Source: Prevotella disiens JCM 6334 = ATCC 29426 (GTDB lineage Bacteria; Bacteroidota; Bacteroidia; Bacteroidales; Bacteroidaceae). From it: a DNA stretch of 45,746 nucleotides. Position numbers and translations under genes: made by a program. Location: the NCBI RefSeq assembly GCF_000613345.1, contig NZ_BAIS01000014.1:1-45746 (forward strand), read 5' to 3'. Below, piece by piece: positions 32,901 to 41,644 of this stretch. The notes beneath the pieces were generated by a model that was not told where the DNA came from, searched no databases, and saw only the letters and a list, made by a program, of their open reading frames with translations. Within the stretch, counting starts at the first letter, position 1, and each line of letters starts with the position of its first letter.

Positions 32901-33771
32901 AAGAAACACCACTTTCAAGGATAATATCAAGATTATCGTCAGTAATTTCTGTTTCGCGTTCAACAACAACTTCGTTACGCTCAATAGAAACTACTTCGCC
33001 TGTATCTTCATCTACGAAATCTTCATTCCATGATTTCATCACATTACCAGCCAACTTGCGACCCAAAGCAGCTTTCATGTTCTTCTTATTTACCTTCATC
33101 TCTTCACACAAGTCGAAGATTTGAAGAATATCCTTATCGCTTTCGAAACCGATAGCACGAAGCATTGTCGTTACAGGCAATTTCTTTTTACGGTCGATGT
33201 AAGCGTACATGACGTTATTGATGTCAGTAGCAAACTCTATCCAAGAACCCTTAAACGGAATAATACGCGCACTATAAAGTACTGTACCATTAGCATGCAC
33301 ACCTTGTCCGAAGAATACACCTGGTGAACGGTGCAACTGAGAAACAACCACACGTTCAGCACCATTGATAACAAATGTACCATTACTTGTCATGTAAGGA
33401 ATAGTTCCAAGGAACACATCTTGAATGAAAGTACCAAAATCCTCATGATCTGGGTCAGTACAATAAAGTTTCATCTTAGCCTTCAAAGGTACGCTATACG
33501 TCAAACCTCTCTCCAAACATTCTGAAATAGAATAACGAGGAGGGTCGATATAGTAATCCAAGAACTCAAGAACGAAATTATTACGAGTGTCGGTGATAGG
33601 GAAATTTTCTGTAAAAACCTTATACAAACCGTCATTCTTGCGTTCTTCAGGCGGAGTATCAAGCTGTAAGAAGTCGCGGAACGACTTCAACTGTAAATCC
33701 AGGAAGTCCGGATATGGATACGGACTTTGCACACTGGCGAAGTTTACTCTGGGTTTATTCTCTGTTGCCAT
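29963..33771 (-). CDS. rpoB: DNA-directed RNA polymerase subunit beta (frame broken once near the 3' end)
   Basis: The start [19 protein letters not shown] is the family N terminus; the frame opens 27 codons earlier but without similarity. The rifampicin pocket reads [20 protein letters not shown] then SALGPGG, with the susceptible-type Gln, Asp, His and Ser. The frame is lost after VDLVLN and stops at 30502; the next frame resumes [15 protein letters not shown] and runs to LSIKLD at 29963. Adding one C (AACCAATGG to AACCCAATGG, near 30525) gives [11 protein letters not shown] and 1269 residues, the family length. An essential gene cannot be lost here, so a base-calling error is near certain. 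A hairpin with attenuator features precedes it. Confidence 0.95.
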
Positions 33772-33834
33772 ATATTTTTTTATAAATGTTCGTGACAATA
33801 GCCACAAATACGATAGAAAAGTGTCAAAAGACAC

Positions 33835-33872
33835 AAAAAGGTTAGGACTCACCTACTTGGTAAATCCTAACC
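33835..33872 (-). terminator. Attenuator-like terminator hairpin between rplL and rpoB
   Basis: On the minus strand GGTTAGGA (33872-33865) pairs perfectly with TCCTAACC (33847-33840) around a 17-nt loop, followed by five T (33839-33835). TTTACCAA in the loop (33864-33857) is perfectly complementary to TTGGTAAA just upstream (33904-33897), which offers an alternative pairing. The rpoB start is 64 nt beyond. Partial termination at this junction is known in E. coli. Confidence 0.65.
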
Positions 33873-33933
33873 GTATTGGTTATAAAGTGAGTGATATTTA
33901 CCAAATTTCAGTAAAAAATCACTTAGAAGAGTC

Positions 33934-34314
33934 TTACTTCAACTCAACCTTAGCACCTTCAGCTTCGATGAGCTTCTTCAAGTTTTCAGCTTCGTCCTTA
34001 GCAACGCCTTCCTTGATAGTAGAAGGAGCACCGTCTACGAGATCTTTAGCGTCTTTCAAACCAAGACCGCAAGCTTCCTTAACAGCCTTAACAACCTTAA
34101 GCTTGCTAGCACCTGCGTCAACGAGAACTACGTCAAATTCTGACTTTTCCTCAGCTGCACCAGCAGCTGCACCACCAGCAGCAGGACCAGCTACAGCAAC
34201 AGCTGCAGCAGCAGGCTCAATTCCATACTCGTCCTTAAGGACTGTTGCCAACTCATTTACTTCTTTAACAGTAAGGTTTACTAACTCTTCTGCAATAGCT
34301 TTAATGTCTGCCAT
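33934..34314 (-). CDS. rplL: 50S ribosomal protein L7/L12
   Basis: L7/L12 forms the flexible stalk that recruits GTPase factors. The N-terminal dimer domain ([20 protein letters not shown]) is joined by an Ala/Gly hinge ([20 protein letters not shown]) to the C-terminal domain ([35 protein letters not shown]). The 126 residues are normal. It lies between rplJ and the attenuator-like hairpin before rpoB. Confidence 0.98.
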   Translation of the reverse strand: MADIKAIAEELVNLTVKEVNELATVLKDEYGIEPAAAAVAVAGPAAGGAAAGAAEEKSEFDVVLVDAGASKLKVVKAVKEACGLGLKDAKDLVDGAPSTIKEGVAKDEAENLKKLIEAEGAKVELK

Positions 34315-34374
34315 TTTATTCTAAATATTTTAATTTTATTCTTATTATTAATGTAATTTTGACTTTATAAAGTT

Positions 34375-34893
34375 TTATTCAGGACGCTCGCCTAAAGTCT
34401 TAAGCACACCGTGAATGGTGTTTGCGCCAGATTGAAGAGCAGAAACAACGTTCTTTGCTGGAGATTGAAGCAATGCAACAACATCTGCAATAAGTTCGCT
34501 CTTGCTCTTGAGAGCTGCAAGTTCTTCGAGTTTGTCAGCACCTATAAAGATAGATTCTTCTGCGTATGCAGCCTTGAGAGCTGGAATACCTTCTTTAGAA
34601 TACTCTTTAAGGAGCTTAGCAGGAACATTTGCTGTTTGTGTAAACATTACAGCAGTGTTACCTTTCAAAGAACCATACAATGGTTCATAATCAACATCTG
34701 AAGCCTCAAAAGCTTTGTGGAGAAGATTGTTTTTAACAACAACCATTTTAATCTCGCTCTTGAAGCACTTACGACGGAGATTGCTTGTAGCTTCTGCATT
34801 TAAACCAGTAACATCTACGAGGTAGAAATGTGGAAATTCTTTAAGCTTTTCACCGAGTTCAGTGATAATCGTATCTTTAACTTCTTTCTTCAT
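34375..34893 (-). CDS. rplJ: 50S ribosomal protein L10
   Basis: L10 anchors the L7/L12 stalk and in E. coli represses this operon. The 172 residues include FPHFYLVDVTGLNAEATSNL, RRKCFKSEIKMVVVKNNLL and the C-terminal helix that binds L12 dimers. Only 18 nt separate it from rplA, so the long L10-binding leader of E. coli is absent here. Confidence 0.97.
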   Translation of the reverse strand: MKKEVKDTIITELGEKLKEFPHFYLVDVTGLNAEATSNLRRKCFKSEIKMVVVKNNLLHKAFEASDVDYEPLYGSLKGNTAVMFTQTANVPAKLLKEYSKEGIPALKAAYAEESIFIGADKLEELAALKSKSELIADVVALLQSPAKNVVSALQSGANTIHGVLKTLGERPE

Positions 34894-34911
34894 TTTACAA
34901 AACTTTTAGAG

Positions 34912-35604
34912 TTATTCAGCTGATTTAGGATCAATCTTGATACCCTTACTCATTGTGCTTGAAATAAAGATACTCTTGATATATGTACCTTTAGCAGCAG
35001 CAGGCTTCAATTTGATAACGGTAGAAATAAATTCTTTTGCGTTTCCAAAAATCTGCTCAGCAGTCATACTAACTTTACCGATTGAGGTGTGGATAATACC
35101 AGCCTTATCAACCTTGAAGTCTATCTTACCAGACTTTACGTCTCTTACTGCCTTAGCAACGTCCATAGTTACAGTACCGCTCTTTGGGTTAGGCATCAAA
35201 CCACGAGGACCGAGTACACGACCCAAAGGACCTACCTTACCCATGCAAGAAGGCATTGTAATGATTACATCAATATCTGTCCATCCACCGTTAATCTTTT
35301 GAATATATTCATCAAGACCAACGTAATCAGCTCCAGCTTCCTTAGCAGCAGCTTCCTGATCAGGTGTACAGAGACAGAGCACACGTGTCACTTTACCAGT
35401 ACCGTTAGGTAATGTTACCACACCACGAACCATTTGGTTTGCCTTGCGTGGGTCAACACCTAAGCGAATATCTACATCTACTGAAGCATCAAACTTTGTT
35501 GTAGTAATTTCTTTAACAAGTTTAGATGCTTCATCTAAAGTGTATGCCTTCCCTAATTCAACCTTCTCAGCTACTGATTTCTGATTTTTTGTCAGTTTAC
35601 TCAT
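34912..35604 (-). CDS. rplA: 50S ribosomal protein L1
   Basis: L1 forms the mobile stalk by the E site and in E. coli represses rplKA. Blocks include [39 protein letters not shown] and [19 protein letters not shown], followed by the second half of domain I. The 230 residues are normal. Confidence 0.98.
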   Translation of the reverse strand: MSKLTKNQKSVAEKVELGKAYTLDEASKLVKEITTTKFDASVDVDIRLGVDPRKANQMVRGVVTLPNGTGKVTRVLCLCTPDQEAAAKEAGADYVGLDEYIQKINGGWTDIDVIITMPSCMGKVGPLGRVLGPRGLMPNPKSGTVTMDVAKAVRDVKSGKIDFKVDKAGIIHTSIGKVSMTAEQIFGNAKEFISTVIKLKPAAAKGTYIKSIFISSTMSKGIKIDPKSAE

Positions 35605-35625
35605 TTTTACTTCTGAAGTTTATTA

Positions 35626-36066
35626 TTATTTACCAGGGAAGTCCCCTTTTACAGTGATTCCCATACTACGTGCAGTACCAGCGATAAGTTTCATAGCACT
35701 CTCAACTGTGAAGCAGTTGAGGTCTGACATCTTATCTTCTGCAATAGCCTTTACCTGATCCCAAGTTACAGAAGCAACTTTTTTACGGTTTGGCTCGCCT
35801 GAACCGCCCTTTATCTTGGCAGCCTCAAGCAACTGAATAGCAGCTGGAGGTGTCTTGATAACAAAGCTGAAAGACTTATCGTTGTAGTATGTGATGACAA
35901 CTGGAAGTACTTTTCCAGCTTTATCCTGGGTGCGGGCATTGAATTCCTTACAGAAACCCATAATATTAATACCCTTAGAACCCAATGCAGGACCTACAGG
36001 AGGAGAAGGATTCGCAGCGCCACCTTTAATCTGTAATTTGATTAATCCAGCAACTTCTTTAGCCAT
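35626..36066 (-). CDS. rplK: 50S ribosomal protein L11
   Basis: L11 is part of the GTPase-associated centre. The N-terminal domain ([39 protein letters not shown]) and the C-terminal 23S-binding domain ([30 protein letters not shown]) are complete in 146 residues. It follows nusG by 54 nt. Confidence 0.98.
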   Translation of the reverse strand: MAKEVAGLIKLQIKGGAANPSPPVGPALGSKGINIMGFCKEFNARTQDKAGKVLPVVITYYNDKSFSFVIKTPPAAIQLLEAAKIKGGSGEPNRKKVASVTWDQVKAIAEDKMSDLNCFTVESAMKLIAGTARSMGITVKGDFPGK

Positions 36067-36120
36067 TTCTTTGTTAATATTTAAAATTGATAATTATAAA
36101 AGGAGAGTATTCGTAACAGT

Positions 36121-36666
36121 TTACTCTTCTTTTGCGACTTGCATAAAACTAAGCTCAAGCGGATTTTGTCGTCCAAAAATCATCACCATCACTTTCAACT
36201 TATGTTTCTCGGTATTCACTTCCTCAATGATACCATGGAAACCGCTGAAAGGACCATCGGTAACTTTTACAGACTCTCCAACTGTATAAGGAATGTCTTG
36301 TACTTCTTCAAGTGCAGTATCCTCAACATTTCCCAGTAGACGGTTTACCTCTGCCTGCCTAACAGGTGTAGGCTCAGCCACCCCACCGAGAAAACCTAAA
36401 ACATTAGGCATAAATCGGAGTGTTGATGCAATCTCCGAATTCATAATGGCTTCTACAAGCACATAACCAGGAAGACTTAACTTCTCGGTTACTACACGCT
36501 TGCCATTACGAAGAGAAGCGTGACTTTCAGTAGGCAAAAGCACTTCAAACACACGTTCTGCTAACTTCGCGTTTTGTCGCAACTCAGCATCAATGTATTC
36601 TTTCACTTTTGCTTCCTTGCCACTAACGGCACGAAGAACATACCATTTCTTTTCTGTATTAGCCAT
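36121..36666 (-). CDS. nusG: Transcription termination/antitermination factor NusG
   Basis: NusG binds RNA polymerase and links it to the ribosome and Rho. The N-terminal NGN domain ([49 protein letters not shown]) and the C-terminal KOW domain ([20 protein letters not shown]) are both visible in 181 residues. It is the canonical nusG next to secE, not a capsule-locus UpxY/LoaP paralogue. Confidence 0.97.
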   Translation of the reverse strand: MANTEKKWYVLRAVSGKEAKVKEYIDAELRQNAKLAERVFEVLLPTESHASLRNGKRVVTEKLSLPGYVLVEAIMNSEIASTLRFMPNVLGFLGGVAEPTPVRQAEVNRLLGNVEDTALEEVQDIPYTVGESVKVTDGPFSGFHGIIEEVNTEKHKLKVMVMIFGRQNPLELSFMQVAKEE

Positions 36667-36679
36667 TTTTTCTAATGAT

Positions 36680-36871
36680 TTAGCTTGGATAGATGAAATT
36701 CATCACATGCTGTGATATAAAATCAAAAACAAACACAACTACTGCAATGATTAGGGAAGCAGATAATACTATCATTGCACTATGTGTAAGTTCGGCACGT
36801 GTTGGCCATGTTGTCTTATGCGCAAGTTCGTCGTAACAGTTCTTGCAGTAATCTAAGAATTTCTTAAACAT
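36680..36871 (-). CDS. secE: Protein translocase subunit SecE
   Basis: SecE clamps SecY. The 63 residues start [20 protein letters not shown], with the conserved amphipathic helix ([19 protein letters not shown]), then one membrane helix ([19 protein letters not shown]). An open frame upstream from 36916 runs into tRNA-Trp and is not used. This is the single-TM minimal form. Confidence 0.95.
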   Translation of the reverse strand: MFKKFLDYCKNCYDELAHKTTWPTRAELTHSAMIVLSASLIIAVVVFVFDFISQHVMNFIYPS

Positions 36872-36886
36872 ATTATCTTTCTTTAG

Positions 36887-36959
36887 CACGGGTTGAAGGG
36901 CTCGAACCCTCGACACCTGGTTTTGGAGACCAGTGCTCTACCAACTGAGCTAAACCCGT
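36887..36959 (-). tRNA. tRNA-Trp (CCA anticodon)
   Basis: The 73-nt cloverleaf has acceptor ACGGGTT/AACCCGT, discriminator G, anticodon stem CTGGT/ACCAG with loop CTCCAAA, and T arm GGGTTCGAGCCC. The CCA end is not encoded. It lies between tuf and secE, which is common in bacteria. Confidence 0.95.
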
Positions 36960-36964
36960 AGAAT

Positions 36965-36997
36965 ATAGTGTTCTCACAATTATTGCGAGAACACTAT
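36965..36997 (-). other. Hairpin between tuf and tRNA-Trp
   Basis: ATAGTGTTCTC and GAGAACACTAT form a perfect 11-bp stem with an 11-nt loop just after the tuf stop. No T run follows, so it is likely a processing or 3'-end stability element separating tuf mRNA from the tRNA. Confidence 0.5.
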
Positions 36998-37009
36998 TAT
37001 TTTAACGAA

Positions 37010-38200
37010 TTAATCTTCGTAAACTTCTGTAATCTGACCTGAACCTACTGTACGACCACCTTCACGGATAGCGAAGCGGAGACCAGCGTTCAAAGCAACA
37101 GCGTAGATAAGTTCAACTTGAATTTCTACGTTATCACCAGGCATTACCATTTCAATACCTTCTGGCAATGTAATTTCACCTGTACAGTCCATAGTACGGA
37201 GGTAGAATTGTGGACGATACTTGTTACCGAATGGAGTGTGACGACCACCTTCTTCCTTCTTCAAGATATAAACAGATGCCTTGAACTTCTTGTAAGGTTT
37301 AATCTGTCCAGGGTGGCAAAGTACCATACCACGCTTGATTTCAGCCTTATCGATACCACGGAGGAGCAAACCTACGTTATCACCAGCTTGACCTTCATCA
37401 AGAAGCTTACGGAACATTTCTACACCTGTTACAGTTGATTTTTTATCTTCACCAAGACCGAGCAATTCAACTTCATCACCTACGTGGATAACACCAGTTT
37501 CAATACGACCTGTTGCAACAGTACCACGACCTGTGATTGAGAATACATCTTCGATAGGCATCAAGAAAGGCTTATCTGTAGCACGAGGAGGTTCTTGAAT
37601 CCACTCATCAACAGTATTCATAAGCTCCATAACCTTATCTGTCCACTTTTCAACACCATTCAAAGCACCGAGAGCAGAACCGCGAATAATAGGAGTATCT
37701 TCCTCGTATTCGTATTGTGTGAGGATTTCACCGAGCTCCATTTCTACGAGTTCGAGCATTTCCTCATCTTCAACCATATCGCATTTGTTCAAGAATACTA
37801 CCAAGCGAGGTACGTTTACCTGACGAGCGAGCAATACGTGCTCACGAGTTTGAGGCATAGGACCATCTGTAGCAGCACAAACCAAGATTGCACCGTCCAT
37901 CTGAGCAGCACCAGTAACCATGTTCTTTACATAGTCGGCGTGACCAGGACAGTCTACGTGTGCATAGTGACGCTTTTCTGTTTCGTACTCGATGTGTGAA
38001 GAGTTGATAGTAATACCACGTTCCTTTTCTTCAGGAGCGTTGTCGATTTGATCAAAAGACTTAGCATCCTCACCGCCGAAACCCTTATCGTGAAGAGTCT
38101 TAGAAATGGCAGCTGTCAATGTAGTCTTACCGTGGTCTACGTGACCGATTGTACCAATGTTTACGTGCGGCTTGGTACGCTGAAATGTCTCTTTAGCCAT
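37010..38200 (-). CDS. tuf: Elongation factor Tu
   Basis: EF-Tu carries aminoacyl-tRNA to the ribosome. The 396 residues have the G motifs GHVDHGKT (19-26), DCPGHADY (83-90) and NKCD (138-141), then domains II and III with [13 protein letters not shown] and [18 protein letters not shown]. It follows four tRNA genes, the tufB arrangement of E. coli. No second tuf occurs beside fusA, so this may be the only copy. Confidence 0.98.
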   Translation of the reverse strand: MAKETFQRTKPHVNIGTIGHVDHGKTTLTAAISKTLHDKGFGGEDAKSFDQIDNAPEEKERGITINSSHIEYETEKRHYAHVDCPGHADYVKNMVTGAAQMDGAILVCAATDGPMPQTREHVLLARQVNVPRLVVFLNKCDMVEDEEMLELVEMELGEILTQYEYEEDTPIIRGSALGALNGVEKWTDKVMELMNTVDEWIQEPPRATDKPFLMPIEDVFSITGRGTVATGRIETGVIHVGDEVELLGLGEDKKSTVTGVEMFRKLLDEGQAGDNVGLLLRGIDKAEIKRGMVLCHPGQIKPYKKFKASVYILKKEEGGRHTPFGNKYRPQFYLRTMDCTGEITLPEGIEMVMPGDNVEIQVELIYAVALNAGLRFAIREGGRTVGSGQITEVYED

Positions 38201-38271
38201 AGCTTATTTTTTAATTTATAAATGAATAATCTTTGTTTTTCTTTCTATTCTGTAATTGAACAGAAATGTAG

Positions 38272-38343
<72 letters not shown>

Positions 38344-38350
38344 AAGAGTG

Positions 38351-38423
38351 AGCGGAAAACGGGGCTCAAACCCGCGACCCCCAGCTTGGAAGGCTAGTGC
38401 TCTATCAACTGAGCTATTTCCGC
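38351..38423 (-). tRNA. tRNA-Gly (TCC anticodon)
   Basis: The 73-nt cloverleaf has acceptor GCGGAAA/TTTCCGC, anticodon loop CTTCCAA, and T arm GCGGGTTTGAGCCCCG. It is equivalent to E. coli glyT in the same cluster. Confidence 0.94.
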
Positions 38424-38479
38424 AATAATTCGTTTCAACTCTGTTCGCATGCGAAAGTCGTCTTAACGAAACTCTTTGG

Positions 38480-38561
38480 TGGGTAGTGATGGATTCGAAC
38501 CACCGAAGCTAGAAGCAGCAGATTTACAGTCTGCCCCATTTGGCCACTCTGGAAACTACCC
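38480..38561 (-). tRNA. tRNA-Tyr (GTA anticodon)
   Basis: The 82-nt class II tRNA has acceptor GGGTAGT/ACTACCC, anticodon stem GCAGA/TCTGC with loop CTGTAAA, and a long variable arm (TGCTTCTAGCTTC region). The bases after the discriminator read CCA. It is equivalent to E. coli tyrU. Confidence 0.95.
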
Positions 38562-38588
38562 AAGCCATTCTGTTTCTCTTTTTAAGAG

Positions 38589-38662
38589 AGCCTCTTGTCG
38601 GATTCGAACCAACGACCCCGAGATTACAAATCACGTGCTCTGGCCAACTGAGCTAAAGAGGC
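38589..38662 (-). tRNA. tRNA-Thr (TGT anticodon)
   Basis: The 74-nt cloverleaf has acceptor GCCTCTT/AAGAGGC and anticodon loop TTTGTAA. The anticodon stem CGTGA/TCTCG contains one U-U mismatch in its middle pair. It is first in the cluster, equivalent to E. coli thrU. Confidence 0.92.
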
Positions 38663-38666
38663 GATT

Positions 38667-38713
38667 GCAGCCGTTTGGCTACTCGTTTTTACTTTTAGTC
38701 GTAAAACGGCTGC
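38667..38713 (-). other. Perfect 10-bp inverted repeat at the tRNA-tuf promoter
   Basis: GCAGCCGTTT (38667-38676) and AAACGGCTGC (38704-38713) flank 27 nt. The upstream arm overlaps the end of the -7 box and the likely start site, and the other arm ends 5 nt before the first tRNA. It may form a 5'-terminal hairpin on the precursor RNA or act as an operator. Confidence 0.5.
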
Positions 38714-38744
38714 AAAGGTAGTGTTTTATTTTTTATTCTCCAAG
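38713..38744 (-). promoter_or_regulatory. Predicted promoter of the tRNA-tuf-rpoBC cluster
   Basis: TACCTTTG (38720 to 38713) fits the -7 consensus, with CTTG 20 nt upstream (38744-38741). The predicted start is about 45 nt before tRNA-Thr(TGT). Confidence 0.65.
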
Positions 38745-38763
38745 AAAACATGGAGTTTTTTTA

Positions 38764-39060
38764 TTATTTTCTTTGCTTTTCTTTTACTTTGGCGAGTTGA
38801 ACCTTGATAGCATCTAAGCACAAATCAACTGCTTCTTCAAAGGTATCGCATGTTTTTTCTGCATACGGTGTACCTCCTGGGATTGTAACAGTTATACTTG
38901 CATTTTTATTATTTGCTGTTGCTGGTTTCTCAACCTTTAATTGCACCTCTACTTTCTGAATGTCTTCATGAGACTTTTGTAGTTTTTCTACTTTCTTATT
39001 GATGAAAGTTTCTAATTTCTCGGTAGCGTCAAAATGAATTGCTTGAATTTTAATGTCCAT
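38764..39060 (-). CDS. hpf: Ribosome hibernation-promoting factor, short form (HPF/RaiA)
   Basis: HPF-type proteins bind idle 30S subunits and stop translation in slow growth. The 98 residues show the S30AE fold: MDIKIQAIHFDATEKLETFI, VEVQLKVEKPATANNKNASI, PYAEKTCDTFEEAVDLCLDA, then a basic end (KVKEKQRK). It has no C-terminal dimerisation domain, so it is the short type. It is next to xerC and rpsU. Confidence 0.92.
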   Translation of the reverse strand: MDIKIQAIHFDATEKLETFINKKVEKLQKSHEDIQKVEVQLKVEKPATANNKNASITVTIPGGTPYAEKTCDTFEEAVDLCLDAIKVQLAKVKEKQRK

Positions 39061-39082
39061 AATTCCCTCCTATTTTTAAAGG

Positions 39083-39964
39083 TTATGCCCTTGGGTGGGC
39101 TTCGTTGTATGCTTTTTTGAGCTGTTCGAAAGTTACATGCGTGTAAACTTCTGTGGTAACAATGCTTTCATGCCCTAAGAGTTTTTTCACGCTTTCCAAT
39201 CCAGCTTTATTGTTAAGCATAGCGGTCGCAAATGTATGCCGTAGCACATGTGGCGACTTTTTCTTTAATGTTGAAACTTTAGCAAGGTTTGCTTTTACCA
39301 TTGTTCTTACTTGAGCAGTGGTGATTCGCTCGCCTTTTGCGGTTACGAATAAGGCTTCTTGTTCGCCTATTTCATCGTTCCGCAGTTTTTGATAAGTGCC
39401 TATTTGTTCTTCGAGTTCTTTGCCAAAAGGAATGATGCGCTGCTTATTGCGCTTTCCTGTAACTTTTATTTCGTGGGTTACGATATTAATATCTTTGTTA
39501 TTTAATCCCACGAGTTCGGAAACTCGAATTCCTGTTGAGTAGAATGTCAATATAATGGTACGCGCAAGTACATCTTTATAGGTATTTCCCCACATTTCAG
39601 ATACTAAAAGTGTGTCCATTTCTGCTTCTTTTAAGAATTGAGGCAGCGGCTTTTTTCTTTTTAGTCCTTGTAATTTGTAGGTTGGGTCGTTCTCAACGAG
39701 CCCTCTTTTTAACGCATATCGGTAGAATGAACGTAATGCGCTTAATCTTCTATTCACAGAAGTTGCGGTATTACCTTTATCCATCATGTATTCCACCCAA
39801 TCTCGAACCACATCTGTATCGATGTTTTCCCAAGACAACTCATCGTCCAACTTTTTGTAGAACTGTTCAAACCCGTGCAGGTCTTCGCTGTACTCCCCTA
39901 TTGTTCTTCGCGAATAATTCCGCTCAAACGTCAGGTACTTCAAAAAGTCTTCAATGTTCAACAC
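39083..39964 (-). CDS. xerC: Tyrosine recombinase XerC/XerD
   Basis: Xer recombinases resolve chromosome dimers at dif during division. The 293 residues have an N-terminal SAM-like core-binding domain (about 1-90) and a catalytic domain with Arg147 (STGIRVSEL), Lys171, His239 and Arg242 (HVLRHTFATAM), His265 (LLGHESI) and Tyr274 (EVYTHV). All six catalytic residues are present. The setting between rpsU and hpf argues for the housekeeping enzyme rather than a phage or transposon integrase. Confidence 0.92.
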   Translation of the reverse strand: MLNIEDFLKYLTFERNYSRRTIGEYSEDLHGFEQFYKKLDDELSWENIDTDVVRDWVEYMMDKGNTATSVNRRLSALRSFYRYALKRGLVENDPTYKLQGLKRKKPLPQFLKEAEMDTLLVSEMWGNTYKDVLARTIILTFYSTGIRVSELVGLNNKDINIVTHEIKVTGKRNKQRIIPFGKELEEQIGTYQKLRNDEIGEQEALFVTAKGERITTAQVRTMVKANLAKVSTLKKKSPHVLRHTFATAMLNNKAGLESVKKLLGHESIVTTEVYTHVTFEQLKKAYNEAHPRA

Positions 39965-40038
39965 GTTGCTAATACTTATCTCTTGGCAACGAAATTACGG
40001 AAATTTATCTGAACTACCAAATTTTTACGCAAAAATTT

Positions 40039-40230
40039 TTATTCTTCTGCGTCGCGAAGTTGCTGTACATAAATGGCGCGTTCCATCTTCAAGCGCTTCT
40101 TAACAGAAGGTTTGTCAAACTGTTGGCGTGAGCGTAATTCTTTTACTACACCTGTTTTTTCAAACTTTCTCTTAAACTTTTTAAGTGCTCTTTCGATGTT
40201 TTCACCGTCCTTAACTGGTACAATAATCAT
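40039..40230 (-). CDS. rpsU: 30S ribosomal protein S21
   Basis: S21 helps the 30S subunit engage mRNA. The 63 residues begin MIIVPVKDGENIERALKKFK and hold the family block FEKTGVVKELRSRQQFDKPS, with KKRLKMERAIYVQQL at the end. It is the first gene of the rpsU-xerC-hpf group and has a good promoter. Confidence 0.96.
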   Translation of the reverse strand: MIIVPVKDGENIERALKKFKRKFEKTGVVKELRSRQQFDKPSVKKRLKMERAIYVQQLRDAEE

Positions 40231-40297
40231 GCTTGTTTGTTTTTATTATTAAATATGTTATACATTGCCAAGCGGCATGACACCACTTTAGCGGGTG

Positions 40298-40329
40298 CAA
40301 AATTACTGCTTATTTTCCTATCTACCAAA
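40298..40329 (-). promoter_or_regulatory. Predicted promoter of rpsU
   Basis: TAATTTTG (40305 to 40298) fits TAnnTTTG, with TTTG 20 nt upstream (40329-40326). The predicted start is about 60 nt before the rpsU ATG. Confidence 0.65.
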
Positions 40330-40412
40330 TAATTGACGGTTTTTTCTGCGTTTTAGGCATTTCAGAGGTGCTAAAATTCGGTTTCTGCGCCCTTTCCCTA
40401 CCGTCTAACAAC

Positions 40413-41573
40413 TCACCACTTAACTCCTTTCTTTGCAAATAAATCTACTACATCTCGCACAAGCACATCGTATTGGCACCGTTTGTTTTCGCCTAAGCGC
40501 ACGGCAACAACATTGTATTTGGGATAAACGAAGATGGTTTGACCGAAAAGTCCTATAGCACAAATGGCTTTACTCTTAGAGAAATTATACCAACCTAACG
40601 AGTATTTGTCTTTGCTTTCTTTCATTGCAGGCACGTACATCTGTGCTATCCAAGCAGAATCGACAATCTGCTTTCCGTTCCAACTGCCTTGATTCAGCAC
40701 CAACCTGCCTATCTTTGCCAAGTCGCGAACATTGGTATTTATGCCTCCATAGCTTTTGGCATTGCGGTGTTTCTTACTGTCGAGCGTTACGGTTGCCTGC
40801 GTCTCCATACCGAGCGGTTTCCAAAGCTTTTCGCTCAGATAATCTGCATATTTCACACCCGTCGCTCGTTCCAACACATAGCTCAATATGGCAGTCGTCA
40901 TACTGTTATACTCGTATTTAGTTCCCGGCTCATCTTTAAACTTCAACTTCTTTATCTGTTTAAGGGCATTATGCCCGAAATACAGCAACGCCATTGAGCA
41001 AAACGGATTTGAATAGTTTTCGCTATACTTCAATCCAGCCTGCATATTCAACAAATGGCGTATCGTCAGTCGCTGAAAATGCTCGTCAGCATTGCGCAGC
41101 TCTGGAACATAATCGGTAACACAGTCGTCTATGCTCCGTATTTTTCCCTCCTTCACAGCAATGCCACACATCAGTGCAGTTACCGATTTAGACACAGAAA
41201 AGATATTCGAATGACCCAATTTCTTCAACCAACCATTGTAATGTTCGTATTTTATCGTGTCGTTCTGAATGATGATAAACGCCGACGCCCCACCGTCCAT
41301 ACAAGTATATTCAGCAAAAGTTTTATCCTTTACAGGCTTCTTGTAATTAGCAAACGTAAGTTTCAAAGTATCCAACACACGCTGATGCAATGGCATTTCC
41401 GCAAAATGGAACACATTCTTGGCATCGTTGGCAATGGTATCGTGTGCAAACAACCGACCATCACGAATACTGGGTGCGTGCTTCACCAATGCGCGCATTT
41501 CACGAAAGACTATACACGAGGTCAGCATCGCCATCAATACAAAACAAACCGCAAGGGTTAAATATCTCTTCAT
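40413..41573 (-). CDS. Lipoprotein serine hydrolase, class C beta-lactamase-related
   Basis: Residues 1-20 form a lipoprotein signal (LMAMLTSC, lipid-anchored Cys20). The class C/PBP-like core has the nucleophile motif SVSK at 126-129, YNS at 222-224 in the position of YxN, and GLFGQ near residue 360 where the KTG/HxG motif is expected. This pattern suits the broad beta-lactamase-related family (esterases, peptidases) rather than a true resistance enzyme. The substrate is unknown. The 386-residue protein stands alone with a consensus promoter and lies between the core genes and the mobile element. Confidence 0.85.
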   Translation of the reverse strand: MKRYLTLAVCFVLMAMLTSCIVFREMRALVKHAPSIRDGRLFAHDTIANDAKNVFHFAEMPLHQRVLDTLKLTFANYKKPVKDKTFAEYTCMDGGASAFIIIQNDTIKYEHYNGWLKKLGHSNIFSVSKSVTALMCGIAVKEGKIRSIDDCVTDYVPELRNADEHFQRLTIRHLLNMQAGLKYSENYSNPFCSMALLYFGHNALKQIKKLKFKDEPGTKYEYNSMTTAILSYVLERATGVKYADYLSEKLWKPLGMETQATVTLDSKKHRNAKSYGGINTNVRDLAKIGRLVLNQGSWNGKQIVDSAWIAQMYVPAMKESKDKYSLGWYNFSKSKAICAIGLFGQTIFVYPKYNVVAVRLGENKRCQYDVLVRDVVDLFAKKGVKW

Positions 41574-41613
41574 AAACTTGTTTTTAGTTCATTACGTTAC
41601 ATCAATTCAAAAG

Positions 41614-41644
41614 CAAAGATAGGAAAATAGGTTTTAACAACAAA
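41614..41644 (-). promoter_or_regulatory. Promoter of the serine hydrolase gene
   Basis: TTTG (41644-41641), exactly 19 nt, then TATCTTTG (41621-41614): a full match to the Bacteroidetes consensus. It lies about 40 nt before the ATG. Confidence 0.75.

Noticed and set aside
33587..34324. Plus-strand open frame of 245 codons
   Set aside because: It is antisense to rpoB and rplL and is low-complexity where it mirrors the L12 hinge; no domain or start context supports it.
36121..36666. NusG considered as a specialised paralogue (UpxY/LoaP type)
   Set aside because: It is next to secE and rplK with both standard domains, which marks the housekeeping gene.
38476..38721. Plus-strand open frame of 81 codons with GSDGFEPPKLEAADLQSAPF-like text
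   Set aside because: It is the reverse strand of the tRNA-Tyr and tRNA-Thr genes, a well-known false protein.
39083..39964. Tyrosine recombinase considered as the integrase of the mobilizable element
   Set aside because: It sits between rpsU and hpf in a housekeeping group and is separated from the mob genes by the serine hydrolase; XerC/D is the better fit.
40413..41573. Serine hydrolase considered as an antibiotic-resistance beta-lactamase
   Set aside because: The third motif is GLFGQ rather than KTG, and the lipoprotein and core features fit the general esterase/peptidase-like family.
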